64,000 nt of DNA from Alternaria dauci (Eukaryota; Ascomycota; Dothideomycetes; Pleosporales; Pleosporaceae). Each line of letters opens with the position of its first letter. Within the stretch, counting starts at the first letter, position 1. Position numbers and translations under genes: made by a program. The DNA is taken from positions 682,001-746,000 of the forward strand of contig NC_091277.1 of NCBI RefSeq assembly GCF_042100115.1. Reading direction: 5' to 3'. This document shows, piece after piece, positions 11,284 through 23,900 of this stretch. The notes beneath the pieces were generated by a model. It was given only the letters and a program-made list of their open reading frames with translations. It was not told where the DNA came from and did no database searches.

Positions 11284-14200
11284 ATGGTGAGAGGCAGAGG
11301 CACTTGGAGAGAGGAATACATGTACTCATACATTTCTTGTGTAGGGCAAAACCAACCGCGCCGCGCGCAAGGCCGGAGGAGGCGCCCAGCCAAAGGCCCA
11401 GTTCGCAACCAAGGCCGTCTTCGAAACCACCAAGAAGAAGGAAGTCGGTGTATCGGATCTCACCCTGATTAGCAAGGTTTCCAACGAGGCCATCAACGAA
11501 AACCTGAAGAAGCGATTCGAAAATGGCGAGATATACGTGCGTCGACCCGCTTGCGCCAGCCCCGCGTCGCACACATGTGTACCGATACAGTAGGACAACG
11601 ACTGACTATGGGCGCAGACATATATTGGACACGTGTTGGTGTCGGTCAACCCGTTCCGCGACTGTACGTAAGAGCATGTGCGCCTGCGAGGGGGATGCTG
11701 ACAAGTGGCAGTGGGCATATACACCGACCAAGTGCTGGAGAGCTACAAGGGCAAGAATAGGCTGGAGGTGCGGTGCATGGCGCTCGACCACCACGCAGAG
11801 CTAACGAGACACAGGTGCCCCCTCACGTCTTCGCAATCGCCGAGTCTGCCTACTACAACATGAACGCATACAAGGAGAATCAATGTGTCATCATTTCTGG
11901 CGAATCAGGAGCGGGAAAGACGGAAGCAGCGAAGCGACTTATGCAGTACATCGCCAACGTCTCAGGAGGCAGCAACTCGTCTATCCAAGAGATCAAGGAC
12001 ATGGTGCTGGCCACCAACCCTCTACTGGAATCCTTTGGAAACGCAAAGACGCTGAGAAACAACAACTCGTCGCGGTTCGGAAAATACCTCGAGATCCACT
12101 TCAATGCGCAGGGAGAGCCAGTGGGAGCAAACATCAACAACTACCTACTCGAGAAGACGCGAGTGACTGGCCAGATCACAAATGAGCGCAACTTCCATAT
12201 CTTCTACCAGTTCACAAAAGCCGCATCCTCGCAATACAGAGGTATACCAAACCCGAGTAGATTCTTGACTTGTGCTGACACCAACAGAAATTTTCGGTCT
12301 ACAACAACCGCAAGCCTACCTATACACGAGCAAATCCAAATGCTTCGACGTTCCAGGAATCGACGATCATGCCGAGTTCGACGACACGCTGAATGCCATG
12401 AAGGTCATTGGACTACCACAGGCTGAGCAGGACAATATCTTCCGGATGCTTGCAGCAATTCTGTGGCTAGGAAACGTAACGTTCCGCGAGGACGATTCAG
12501 GCAACGCAGCCATTGTGGACCAGTCTGTCGTAGATTTCGTGGCCTATCTCCTCGAAGTAGACTCGGCGCATGTCAACAAAGCCCTTACCATCCGTGTTAT
12601 GGAGACGAGTAGAGGAGGACGACGAGGCTCCGTATATGACGTGCCGCTAAACTGCGCGCAAGCGGGCGCAGTCCGCGACGCACTTTCAAAGGGAATCTAC
12701 TTCAACCTTTTTGACTGGATTGTGGAACGCGTCAATGTCTCCTTGAAGGCCCGAGGCGCGACCGCCCAGTCCATTGGTATTCTCGACATTTACGGTTTCG
12801 AAATCTTCGAAAAGAACAGCTTCGAGCAGTTATGCATCAACTACGTCAACGAGAAACTACAACAGATCTTTATCCAATTGACGCTCAAGGCGGAGCAAGA
12901 AGAGTATGAGCGCGAGCAGATCAAGTGGACACCCATCAAGTATTTCGATAACAAGATTGTGTGCGATTTGATCGAGGAGAAGCGGCCACCGGGTGTTTTT
13001 GCTGCCCTGAACGACGCTTGTGCAACAGCCCATGCCGACCCAACTGCCGCGGATCAAACTTTCGTCCAGAGACTCAACGCTCTATCGTCGAACCCTAACT
13101 TCACGCCTCGTCAGGGCCAGTTTGTCATCAAGCACTATGCTGGTGAGGTCTCGTACGCGATTGACGGCATGACCGACAAGAACAAAGACCAACTGCTCAA
13201 GGACCTGCTAAACCTGCTCCAGCAAAGTAGCAACACTTTTGTACATACGCTCTTCCCGAACCAGGTAGACCAGGATAACAGGCGGCGACCCCCGACGGCT
13301 GGAGATAAGATCAAAGCCTCTGCGAATGACCTGGTAACGACGCTGATGCAAGCTCGTCCGTCCTACATCCGTACCATCAAGCCCAACGAGAACAAGTCGC
13401 CTAAGGAATTCACCGATGCCAATGTACTTCATCAGGTCAAATACTTGGGTCTCCAAGAGAACGTGCGCATTCGAAGAGCTGGATTCGCATCACGTCAAAC
13501 CTTCGACAAGTTCGTGGAGCGATTCTTCTTGTTGTCACCGAAGTGTTCATACGCCGGAGAGTACACTTGGACCGGAGACTACGAGACTGGAGCGAAACAG
13601 ATCTTGAAGGATACCAACATCCCGGCGGAGGAATTCCAGATCGGTACAACAAAGGTGTTCATCAAGACACCCGAGACGTTGTTCGCCTTGGAGACAATGC
13701 GCGACAAATACTGGCACAACATGGCTATTCGCATTCAACGTGCATGGAGAAACTACCTGCGATACCGAACAGAGTGCGCCGTACGCATCCAGCGGTTCTG
13801 GCGAAAGCTCAACGGAGGCAAAGAATTCATCGAGTGGCGGGACCAAGGGCACAAGATCCTCCAAGGCCGCAAAGAACGCAGGTCCTATAGTTTGATTGGT
13901 TCCCGAAGATTCATGGGCGACTATCTCGGTATTGGAAACAAAGGTGGTCCTGGTGAGGTCATTGCTGGCGCCATTGGTATAGCCTCGGATGAGGAGGTAC
14001 CATTCTCGTGTAGAGCGGAGGTGCTTGTCTCGAAACTTGGTCGATCAAGTAAACCAGAAGCTCGCATGCTGATCCTGACAAAGAAGAACGTCTACCTTGT
14101 CAAGCAGGTCATGGTGAATCGCCAAGTTCAGATTCAGGCCGAGAGGACGATACCCGTTGGCGCCATCAAGATGGTTAGTTGTTCGACACTCAAGGACGAC

Positions 14201-15318
14201 TGGTTTTCGATCGGTGCCGGGTCACCCACTGAGCCTGATCCACTCGTGAACTGCGTTTTCAAGACCGAGTTCTTCACCCAGCTGACGAACGTACTGCGAG
14301 GTTCACTGACACTTCAAATAGCCGAGACGTAAGTAACACGGTTCATTTGCATGTGAACATAGCTGACACACAGTAGCATCCAGTACAACAAGAAGCCTGG
14401 CAAACCAGCCCAAGTCAAGGTTGTCAAAGATCCTGCAGTGCCGAGAGACGACCTGTACAAAAGTGGCACCATCCACACCGGACCAGGACAGCCACCAAAC
14501 TCCGTTTCTAAGCCCACACCAAAAGGCAAGCAGATCGCGGCGAAGCCCATCACAAAGGGCAAGCTGTTGCGGCCCGGTGGCCCTGGCGGAGGTCCCTCGA
14601 AGCTTGCCTCTCGTCCAGCACAACCGAGAGCCGTGCCCACGCCTGCCGCCGCGCAACCAAGAGCTGTACCTCAACCAGAAGTGTCGCAAGCCAGACCCGT
14701 TCCGGCACCAGTCGCTGCGTTGTCGAATGGCATGGGTTCTCATGCGCGTACCGCGTCAGCCGGTTCATCACGCACCCCTCCTCCGCCTCCTCCGCCGCCG
14801 CCCGCGCCAGCTCAATCACAAGAGCCTCGGTACAAGGCGCTGTATGACTTTGCAGGTCAGAGCGCTGGAGAGCTAAGTCTCGGGAAAGACGAAATCATCC
14901 TGGTCACGCAGAAGGAGGGCAATGGTGCGTACACTCTGATCTACGGATGAATTGACATACTAACGAATGTGTGACAGGTTGGTGGCTAGCATCCCGTCTC
15001 GACAAGTCCGCTTCCGGTTGGGCACCTTCTGCGTATCTTGAGGAAGTCGTCCAACGTACTGTCGCTCCGCCTCCACCTCCAGCGCCACCCGCTCGCCCTG
15101 TGAACGGCAAAGCCAAGCCTCCAGCTCCGCCTGCCAAACGCCCTGCTGCTAGAAAGGCTGTCAACGGTGACTCTGGACGGGATAGTGGGTACAGTGGGAG
15201 TGGAGGTAGCACGATGGAGAGCGCAAGAGATAGCAGTGGCAGCATCGCTGGTGGACTAGCGGAGGCGCTTAGACAGCGACAGGCTGCTATGCATGGAAAG
15301 AAGCAGGACGATTGGTAG
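11284..15318 (+). CDS. MYO1: Class I myosin (fungal Myo1/MyoA type)
   Basis: Actin motor of endocytic patches and polarised growth, 1217 aa, the normal family length. Eight exons: 11284-11286, 11345-11536, 11618-11663, 11712-11767, 11815-12241, 12288-14328, 14377-14924 and 14978-15318. Exon 1 is only the ATG. The motor shows GESGAGKT (P-loop), [10 protein letters not shown] (switch 1), DIYGFE (switch 2) and the TEDS-rule serine in RRGSVY, which is phosphorylated by PAK-type kinases in related fungi. Two IQ-like motifs ([21 protein letters not shown]) lie near 720-750. A TH1 lipid-binding tail, a Pro-rich TH2, an SH3 domain near 1073-1130 ([15 protein letters not shown]...[11 protein letters not shown]) and a short acidic end (QDDW) for Arp2/3 binding follow. 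All phases close. Confidence 0.94.
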
Positions 15319-17102
15319 ATTCAAACCAAATGCATCACTAGAGATGCCAATGCGGAGAATAGAGGACTACGTTGAAAACCCCTTTGATCAATGGATGAGC
15401 AATCCTTTGGAGCGAAAGTTTACAGCGGTTGCTTGATTATGTCGATTCCGTGATCACGGTGACAATCTTGACTGTGCACTACCGCCTCATACAAAAGACG
15501 TCAGAGTGCACTCCGCCGGTCTTGCTACGTACATCGATGCTGTTCAACACTTGGCCCAGTATTGTCAAGGACCCTGCTAATAATATGCTGCATACTGGCC
15601 AGTATGCTCTAGAATCATTGCCTCGATATATTGATACACCGCGATACTCTCATCGTATCGCAGGGTACGGTCACATGTGAACTCGGATATAGGGAAGCTC
15701 AGTATTATTGCGACTGAGGAGTCGGAAAGGGTGATGCGGACCACGCTTCCGAAGTCACCTGCCAGAGATGGCCTTTCCAACACCAGCAGAACACAACCGG
15801 TGCAGCTCAACGAAGTACTTGCTGGTACCGGCTGTTGGCGCCTGTCAAATCGCAATGCGATTGCAATAAAGTGCTATACCTAGTATCTTTTCATTTGCTA
15901 CCCCTCCGGCAATGTCCCGACGTATTCATTCCTGTGTCAAGTGCCAAATATGCGCGTGTTGGTAGCCGACCTCGACAATAGTGTCTGGATAGATTTGGAG
16001 CCTGACCAGGATATGTATCTACAGATGAAAGCGCGGTCAAGATAACCAGGCTTTGCGACAATCTTGGTCGCTTGGAAATCAATCACGGAATCTTGCGCAC
16101 GTGCTGCGTTGGTGGGGTAAGGGCCATTGACATCCAGACGTTTCCATTCCGACTCTCCGGTCTGGTCGTTGCTTTCAAATTTCCGCTTACTTCGATCAAC
16201 TACAACTAACGGTCGCTTGACCCGGGAGGATACTTGGTCAGCGTGATATGCACGCCAGGATGCAGACGGTTCACTGGCCCGGGTTCCCGCTAACATACCC
16301 GCCTCTCGGGCCGCGACAACCTCACTACGAAATTTCCCACCACTGATTGGTATGCAACTGCTTTGTATCATCCTCTGACTGCCTAATCTGCTCTTCGGAA
16401 GCTGCTCAACTACCACTTAGACTAGCCTCGGAAGTCGAGGTCCGCCGTGTCTACCGTCCAACAAAGAAGGCGGCGAATAAGGCCCCACGCTGCTTACCCC
16501 AGGAGAAGAATGTCTCGCTGAGCAGCATCCACTTGCATGTCTGGTCTACGTGTCCTGCCATTGTACTTGCACGGTGCGTCTGGCTCTTTCCTGCTGACAA
16601 TCTGCAGCATGGTGGAGAAGTAGGCATGGCTATCATACTCTTTCGCGTTATCCTCGGCTTTCGCCACAAGGAGCCGTCATGACGGATCTAGATTGAGGTC
16701 ACACATGAGCCTCCCTCCTGGCGATAGATCGAGACGGGCGCGTTAACTTCGGTTGATTGTCCCCCGCCGACCAATAATACTTACCTTGTAGATCTGAGAC
16801 GACGTGCCTGCGAGCCGTGGCTAGGATAAGGCTTGTTTCCAATAGACCCGGTACTCGAGCGCTTTGTCTGGGTCCATGCGTCGAGAGAGAGAATCGTTAC
16901 CAGCGCTGCGCAAGTACTAAAGGATGACAATCTACTTCGATTGACTGCCTCCGAGTCTGCTGCATCTCGAGCTTGTCATCCTTCTCTCGCTTACGTCTTC
17001 TTTCAATCCATCCTTCGTTACCGTATCACTTGCAGCGGCAAGAGGCGCGGCAATTCGCTCGACTCCTCCGCGTATTGAATGATTATTTCTGGTTGATCTG
17101 CA
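15319..17102. other. 1.8-kb intergenic: myosin 3' end and GH3 promoter
   Basis: Several open frames occur on both strands (for example minus 15937-16416, 159 codons), but none has recognisable domains, a good start or spliceable neighbours. I see no repeat, transposon or RNA. It is the longest intergenic gap apart from the one at 55975-57877. Confidence 0.5.
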
Positions 17103-20100
17103 ATGGCTACCATCAACATAGGAAACGCTAGTCCGCCAGAAGATATCAGACCGTACGACATAAAGCACGCGGCTATCCACATCCGACCGGTGACTCTCGA
17201 TACACCGACATTGACGCCTGCCGCAACACCAGAGGAAGCTTCACCTGCTGAAGAAACAATGGCGGGCAAGAAGATATACTCGATGGAGCGACCGGATGAC
17301 AAGGCGAGAGAGCTTGCGGCGAAGCTGACTTTGGAAGAAAAGGTACGTTCTCTCTCACTCTCGTGATAGTAACCTCGGAGACTTTGGTGCTCTGCATGGC
17401 CAAGCACAATGAAAACCTACGCGAGCTTTTATCAAAATCTTTCTCGAGTATATTCGTACAGGCGCAAATCATTCGCCAGTAGCAAAATTTCGATCTGAAT
17501 TGTACTCGTGGCAGAAAGCCTAGCGAGATTGGCTTCCAGAATGAATGCCTTCCTTCATTCGCTTAGAACCCCACCTGACCTCGTCAATCTATTTCAAAAG
17601 CCGAAGCAGCCTCGGGATGGAGTCGAGCTGACCATTCTAGATCTCATTACTTGCAGGAGCGGACTTTTGGCGGACAGTAGCCATACCCGAGAAGGGCATA
17701 CCGTCAATCAAGACATCTGACGGGCCCAATGGCGCCCGAGGAGAGTTCTTCACTAACGGCACACCTGTACGCACTCCGGCTTGGCGCTGCTTGTTTCACG
17801 CTGACAAAGCCAGGCTGCTCTCTTTCCTTGCGGCATATCCATGGCCTCCACGTGGAACGTGGACATGATCGAGGAGATCGGCCGTCACCTGGGAGAAGAA
17901 TCGAAGGCACGTGGCGCCCAGGTATTGCTTGCACCCACGGTGTGCATGCATCGGTCTCCTCTTGGTGGCCGCAACTTTGAGTCGTATTCTGAGGATCCTT
18001 TCCTGACCGGAAAGCTTGCTGCGTCGTATGTTCGCGGTCTCCAGAGCAAGGGTGTCGCCGCTACAATCAAACATTTCCTTGGCAACGAGCAGGAAACGGA
18101 GCGACAAGCGTACGATGCCATCATTGCCGAGAGGCCTTTGCGTGAGATCTATCTAAAGCCCTTCGAGATAGCTGTTCGAGACGCATCACCATGGGCGCTC
18201 ATGAGTGCTTACAATATGATCAATGGTGTTCACGCTGACGAGTATGAACATTCGATAAAAGAGGTCCTTCGAGGGGAGTGGAAGTGGAATGGTGCGATCA
18301 TCTCTGACTGGACGGGCACATATGCGACTGCACCGTCAATAAGAGCTGGTGTTGACATTGAGATGCCAGGACCGTCAAAGTGGCGCAAGGTCGACCAAGT
18401 CAAGGAGTGTTTGAAGAGTGGTGAGCTGACCCATGGCGATATTGAGGAATCGGCGGCCAGAGTTTTATATCTCGTGGATCGTGTCAAGGGGCTGAACAAC
18501 ATGACGCCTGAGGAGCCCGAGCAGTCCATCAACAATGTTGAGACACGGAACCTTATTCTTCAAGCTGGTATTGAAGGACTGACGCTTCTGAAGAACGAGA
18601 ACAACGTGCTTCCTATCAAGAACGCGAAGAAGATTGCGATGATTGGGCCAAATGTCAAGCGAGCTATCGCCAGTGGGGGAGGGAGCGCAGGCCTCAATCC
18701 CTACTACAATGTTACCCCTTGGCAAGGCCTTCAAAATCGGTTCGATGGCGAGGTTACGTTTGCCCAAGGCTGCGACAGTTCCAAATGGCTACCGCTCGCC
18801 TCGCCGTATTGCCGATCCAATGGCGAGATTGGTGTGCGGTTAGAGTACTACAAGGGCGACAGATTCAAGGGCGAGCCGGCGGTCATTCAGCACAAGGTCA
18901 GCACAGATCTGTGGTTGTGGGACTCTGCGCCAATGGAGCTTCTTCCGGACTTCTCTTTCAAAGTCAAGACCACACTTACTCCCAAGTCGACCGGGAACCA
19001 CAGTTTTAGCTTCGCGTCAGTTGGACCAGGACGCATGTTTATCAACGGCGACATCTTCATTGACAATTGGGACTGGACTCAAGAGGGCGAGGCTATGTTT
19101 TCTGCTTCAGAGGATGTACTCAAGTCAATCCATCTGGAGGAGGGGAAGCCGGTGGAGATCCTGATTGAGAGCACCAACGAAGTACGGCCCGCAGCGAAAG
19201 TTTCAGTCATTGGTCGTCGCCACGACTATGGCGGCTGCCGAATCGGCTACCAAGAGGAGGACAAGATAGATCGTTTGCAAGAAGCTGCTGACGCAGCGCG
19301 CGACGCAGATGTCGCTGTAGTGGTTGTGGGACTCGACGCCGAGTGGGAATCGGAGGGGTACGACAGACAAACAATGGATCTTCCGAAGAATGGTTCGCAG
19401 GATCGGCTCATAGAAGCTGTCCTTGCTGCCAACCCACGCACCGTCGTCGTCAATCAATCCGGGACGCCTATCACCATGCCGTGGGTACAAAAGGCACCAG
19501 CCATCTTACAGGCATGGTACCAAGGCCAAGAAGCCGGGAACGCTCTTGCAGATGTACTACTGGGCAACAGCAGCCCTAGTGGGAAACTGCCGACAACTTT
19601 CCCTGTTCGGATCGAAGACAATCCTGCGTACCACAACTGGCCTGGCGAGAACTTGAAGACCGTCTATGGCGAGGGGATTTACGTGGGCTACAGACATTAT
19701 GAGCGTTCCAAGATCGCACCACTCTTTGCCTTTGGACATGGTCTTACATACACCACTTTCGAATACGGCACACCCAGCGCTAGCACTACCGTGCTCCAAG
19801 AGAACGGAGAGATTACTATTACAGTACCAGTCACCAACAGCGGCTCAGTTGCGGCGCATGAGATTGTCCAAGCATACGTCAAAGACATCAAGTCGACACT
19901 CCCACGCCCCGAGAAAGAGCTCCAGGCTTTCGGCAAGGTATTCTTGCAGCCCGGCGAAACAAAAGACGTAGTCTTGACGCTGAACAAGTACTCCGTTGGA
20001 TACTTTGACACAAGTCTTGGGCAGACGGGTGCTTGGATTGCGGAGGAAGGGGAATTTGAAGTGTTGATTGGTGCTAGCAGTGCTGATATCAGGTATGGTC

Positions 20101-20198
20101 GTCATGTGCTCGATTTATACAGATGTAATTTCACTAACCGACGCTGCAGGTCGAAACTGAGCTTTGAGGTCCAGGAGAGCTCCCAGTGGATCTTCTGA
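17103..20198 (+). CDS. GH3 beta-glucosidase with PA14 insertion, no signal peptide
   Basis: Hydrolyses terminal beta-D-glucosyl residues of oligosaccharides or glucosides. 897 aa from exons 17103-17342, 17641-17766, 17814-20092 and 20150-20198. Intron 1 is 298 bp, while the others are 47 and 57 bp. The exon 1/2 join gives LTLEEK+ISLLAGADFWRT, matching the family. GH3 N-domain: KTSDGPNGARG, APTVCMHRSPLGGRNFE, GNEQETER, and SDWTG with the nucleophile Asp near residue 286. A PA14-like module (about 400-550) precedes the C-domain (GLDAEWESEGYDR, GQEAGNALADVL) and a fibronectin III-like end (FGHGLTYT, PEKELQAFGKV). The first ~60 residues are a Thr/Pro/Ala-rich extension with no hydrophobic signal, so the enzyme is probably intracellular. 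The last intron is in frame and stopless. Confidence 0.92.
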
Positions 20199-20916
20199 TG
20201 CAATGGTGGCGTAGTATTGGGGAGGATCTGTCAATGAATACCACGAGTCTTCTTATGCTGGTTGTTCTATGGCGTTTGTGGAGGAGAATGGATGAGCGTC
20301 ATTGAGGTGATGTCTCAGCGAGCGAAGTCCTGTGCAATGAATACATACTTTTATGCTTTTAACGGGATGCATATCTAGCGTAGAGAGTGAGTCTTTATCA
20401 GTGTGAAGATATGTGACACCCCGTAGACGTCCAACTGGGTGGCTTCGGCAGACGGCGCCATTTTGACAAGGCTGCCGGCCGAGTGGGTCGGCAACATGAC
20501 GCGCTGAGTTTCCTGATTTCTGCCACCGCCTTGCGGGCCGACGATAATCCACACGGTCCCTGAACAAGGCCTTGGATGATCAGAACGCATCAACTCTAGA
20601 CTGTCCCCACGCTATTGCGCTTTTTGAGCCAACCGAGACTGTCGCGTACATCTCCAGCTTCGTGTAGCACTCTTTCGGCGTTGGGCCCACGCGACTTCGG
20701 CAGCCGTACCAGCTACAGCCGCGCTTTTGCTCCTGATCAACAGCGGGCGACCAACTTCTGGAGACGCCACACACAACATCTACCAAGCTTCGCCACACTG
20801 CTACAGGCCGTCCATGAGCTCCAGCGGCCTTTAATCCGCTCGAAACACGATAACGCGACGCCCGAACCGGTCACGCAAGCTTCCTTATCGCCGGCGAGCC
20901 TGGTAAAGCCGAGGAC
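20199..20916. promoter_or_regulatory. Intergenic: GH3 3' end and SIN3 promoter
   Basis: Short overlapping open frames on both strands without domains. Nothing recognisable beyond presumed 3' and 5' regulatory sequence. Confidence 0.45.
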
Positions 20917-23900
20917 ATGAATCCAGCGCATCGTGACGGGTGGCCGCCATCGCAGGCGGCCGCAGTTGGCCAGGGCCAGCAGCAAACAGAGCAGGGCCAA
21001 GGACAGGTTTCGCGGCCTCTGGGTCCCTATGGGTGCGTACTCGCCCCCCCACCCACTGCCCCATAACAGACAGACACGATGGGCGAAGATGCTTCTGCCC
21101 TCCTCTTCTCACCACCCTTTGACTGGATTGAAGCTGACTTTGAGCGCCGTGACAGACCAAACAACGCGACTCCACAGGGTCCCTCACATGCGTCGCCCGC
21201 ACAGGGTCCGGGACCAGTACTCCCACCACCATCTGGTACGTCGCACAGGCAAACAACGCGCCCGTTCGCATTGCTAATCCCATCACAGCTGGCGGATACT
21301 ACTCGTCAAACGCCGCGACGGCCCACAGCCAGAACCTCCCCACGCTTCCAGGCCTGACGGCGCAACCCCAGCACTCGTCTCCTCACATGTCTGCCCAACG
21401 ACCGCCATCTTCAGACGCGGGAGCGCAGGCTCAACAAGGCCCCCAGGCCCCTCCATACTCATTACCGGGCATATCGCAGACTTTACAGCAGCAGCAGCAG
21501 CAGCAGCAACAACAACAACAACAACACTTGCCGACTTCGGAGCAGGCCAGCGCTGACCGAGAGCGCGAGATGCGCGAGCGCGAGACCAGAGACCGAGAGA
21601 TGGAGTCGCACGCTATGCACCAGCAAGAAGAGATTGTCAAGCGCGAGACGGAACAGCGGGACCGAGAGATACATGAGCGACAGCAGCGCGAGCACGCTGC
21701 GCATCAGAACCACTCAGCGCCAATCCAAATACACCAGCCCGTGGCAGTGGCACCATCGACGCGCACGATACACGGTCCGAACGGCTTGCTGGGTCAGTCT
21801 GGGCCGATGAACGGACCCCTCGCGCCACCCATGGGTGGTCCCACCCCGAGTGGCCCCATGTATGGCAATGCGCCCGCGCAACACGAGCAAACTACACCAC
21901 GCATGCAGCATGCAGTCCAGGCACCTACTCAGGCCCAGATGCTGATGCCTTTCGCTGGCCCTCCTGGATCCATGGCCATGGGCCAGGGACAGCAGCCGAT
22001 TCTCAACGATGCCTTGAGCTACCTGGACCAGGTCAAGGTTCAGTTCGCAGACCACCCCGATGTGTACAACCGATTCCTCGATATCATGAAAGACTTCAAG
22101 AGTGGTGCGATCGACACTCCGGGAGTCATTGAGAGGGTGTCGACCCTTTTCGCAGGCAATCCGGCCTTGATCCAGGGCTTCAACACGTTTCTGCCACCCG
22201 GCTACAAGATTGAGTGTGGCACTAACGGCGACCCGAATGCCATTAGAGTCACGACGCCAATGGGTACCATGGTGTCGACTATGCCTGCGCCAAGACCGCT
22301 GTCGCCGCCACGCAGCAATGCCGTTAACGGTAATAACGGTCCGCAACACGAAGGCACTTACTACGAGACTGCTCAGGGACGCCCTTGGCCTCAGCAACAG
22401 CGGGCTCAGGGACCTGAAGGACAGGAATCCATGTTCTCGCCAAACAACCGCACCTTGGGACAGCCTCTGTACGGACAACAACAGGGCCAGCAGGGCCCAT
22501 CGCCGCATTCGCCAGAGGTTACCTCGCGTCCTCATCCTGACCCTGCTGGATCGGCTGCCGCGCTGGCTCACCAGCAAGAGCAGAGGGGAGTTTCGCAATT
22601 ACAGAACGCAGTATCCGCTGCAACTGGCCGCTCTATGATGTCACCAAGTGTTGATCCAGGTAGCTCGATGCAAGGGCAAGCCATGAATGGTGCTGCTCAG
22701 CTGCCACAGATGGGCGGGCCGGCAGCTGAGAAGAGAGGACCAGTCGAGTTCAACCATGCCATTAGCTATGTGAACAAAATCAAGGTAACAGCACCCGCCA
22801 TGGATCTAGACATCAACATGCTAACAGTCACTTAGAATCGATTCGCAGCTCACCCTGACATCTACAAAAACTTTTTGGAGATATTACAGACCTATCAGCG
22901 AGAATCGAAACCCATCCAGGACGTATACGCCCAAGTCACCCACTTGTTCGGTGGCGCGCCTGATCTGCTTGAGGACTTTAAGCAGTTCCTTCCGGAATCA
23001 GCTGCTCAGCACAGGGCGCAACAGCAGGCTGCCAAGAATGCCGCCGAAGACGCAGTCATGCTCAGCAACGTACGAGGTGAATCCGGTTATGGCGCGGCCG
23101 CCAACCAACAGACTCCTGGTCGTGCGGACACATCTCGATTGCCACCGATGGGCAACTTCGCGCCTACACCTACCGCAAACCGCGACAACAAGAGGAAACG
23201 CGAGCGACAAGGGCCTGTGGCTGCGCCCATGCCCGCGCCCATGTCACAAGAACTACCGACCTCGAACGTACGCGGCGGCTATAGCAACCAGGGAAGCGTC
23301 AACAAGGTAAGTGAACGATCTTCCACTATTACAGGCACGGTTAGGTTACGGCATTCTTTTTCTCTATGCGGCACGTGCATTGCCCATAGTCTCTACTTGA
23401 GCCCTTCCACTTCCCTTTCCGCGGTCGTACCTCATTTTGCTCCAACCCCATCACATCACAAACATTGTCATCACAATCATCATCACTATGCTTGATCATG
23501 GGACACCAACCTGCGCCCCCCTCAACCCGAGTTAAAATTCGGCTTTCCCCCAGCTGAAATACAAGACAACATAACTGGATCATCGCTAACATGTTGAAGC
23601 GCGCAAAAACCGGACATGGCGCAAAGCAGGCAATTTCCGATGGCCCACCAGTATCGCCTACTCTGACACCTGCGCTGCCTGAGCCGATGCCACCGACGAC
23701 CACTACATCGCCCAATCAAGATGAGCTTGCATTCTTTGACCGCGTCAAGAAATTCATTGGAAACAAGAACACAATGAATGAGTTCCTGAAGCTCTGCAAT
23801 CTTTACTCGCAAGATTTGATCGACAAGCAGCTGCTGATCTACCGTGCGGCATCGTTCATCGGTGGAAACCAGGAACTCTATGCCTGGTTCAAGAAGTTCA

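Noticed and set aside
15937..16416. 159-codon minus-strand frame
   Set aside because: No recognisable motif, no splice partners and no support for transcription; kept as intergenic.
21714..22598. 294-codon frame antisense to SIN3
   Set aside because: Shadow of the strongly biased SIN3 coding sequence; no start context or domain.
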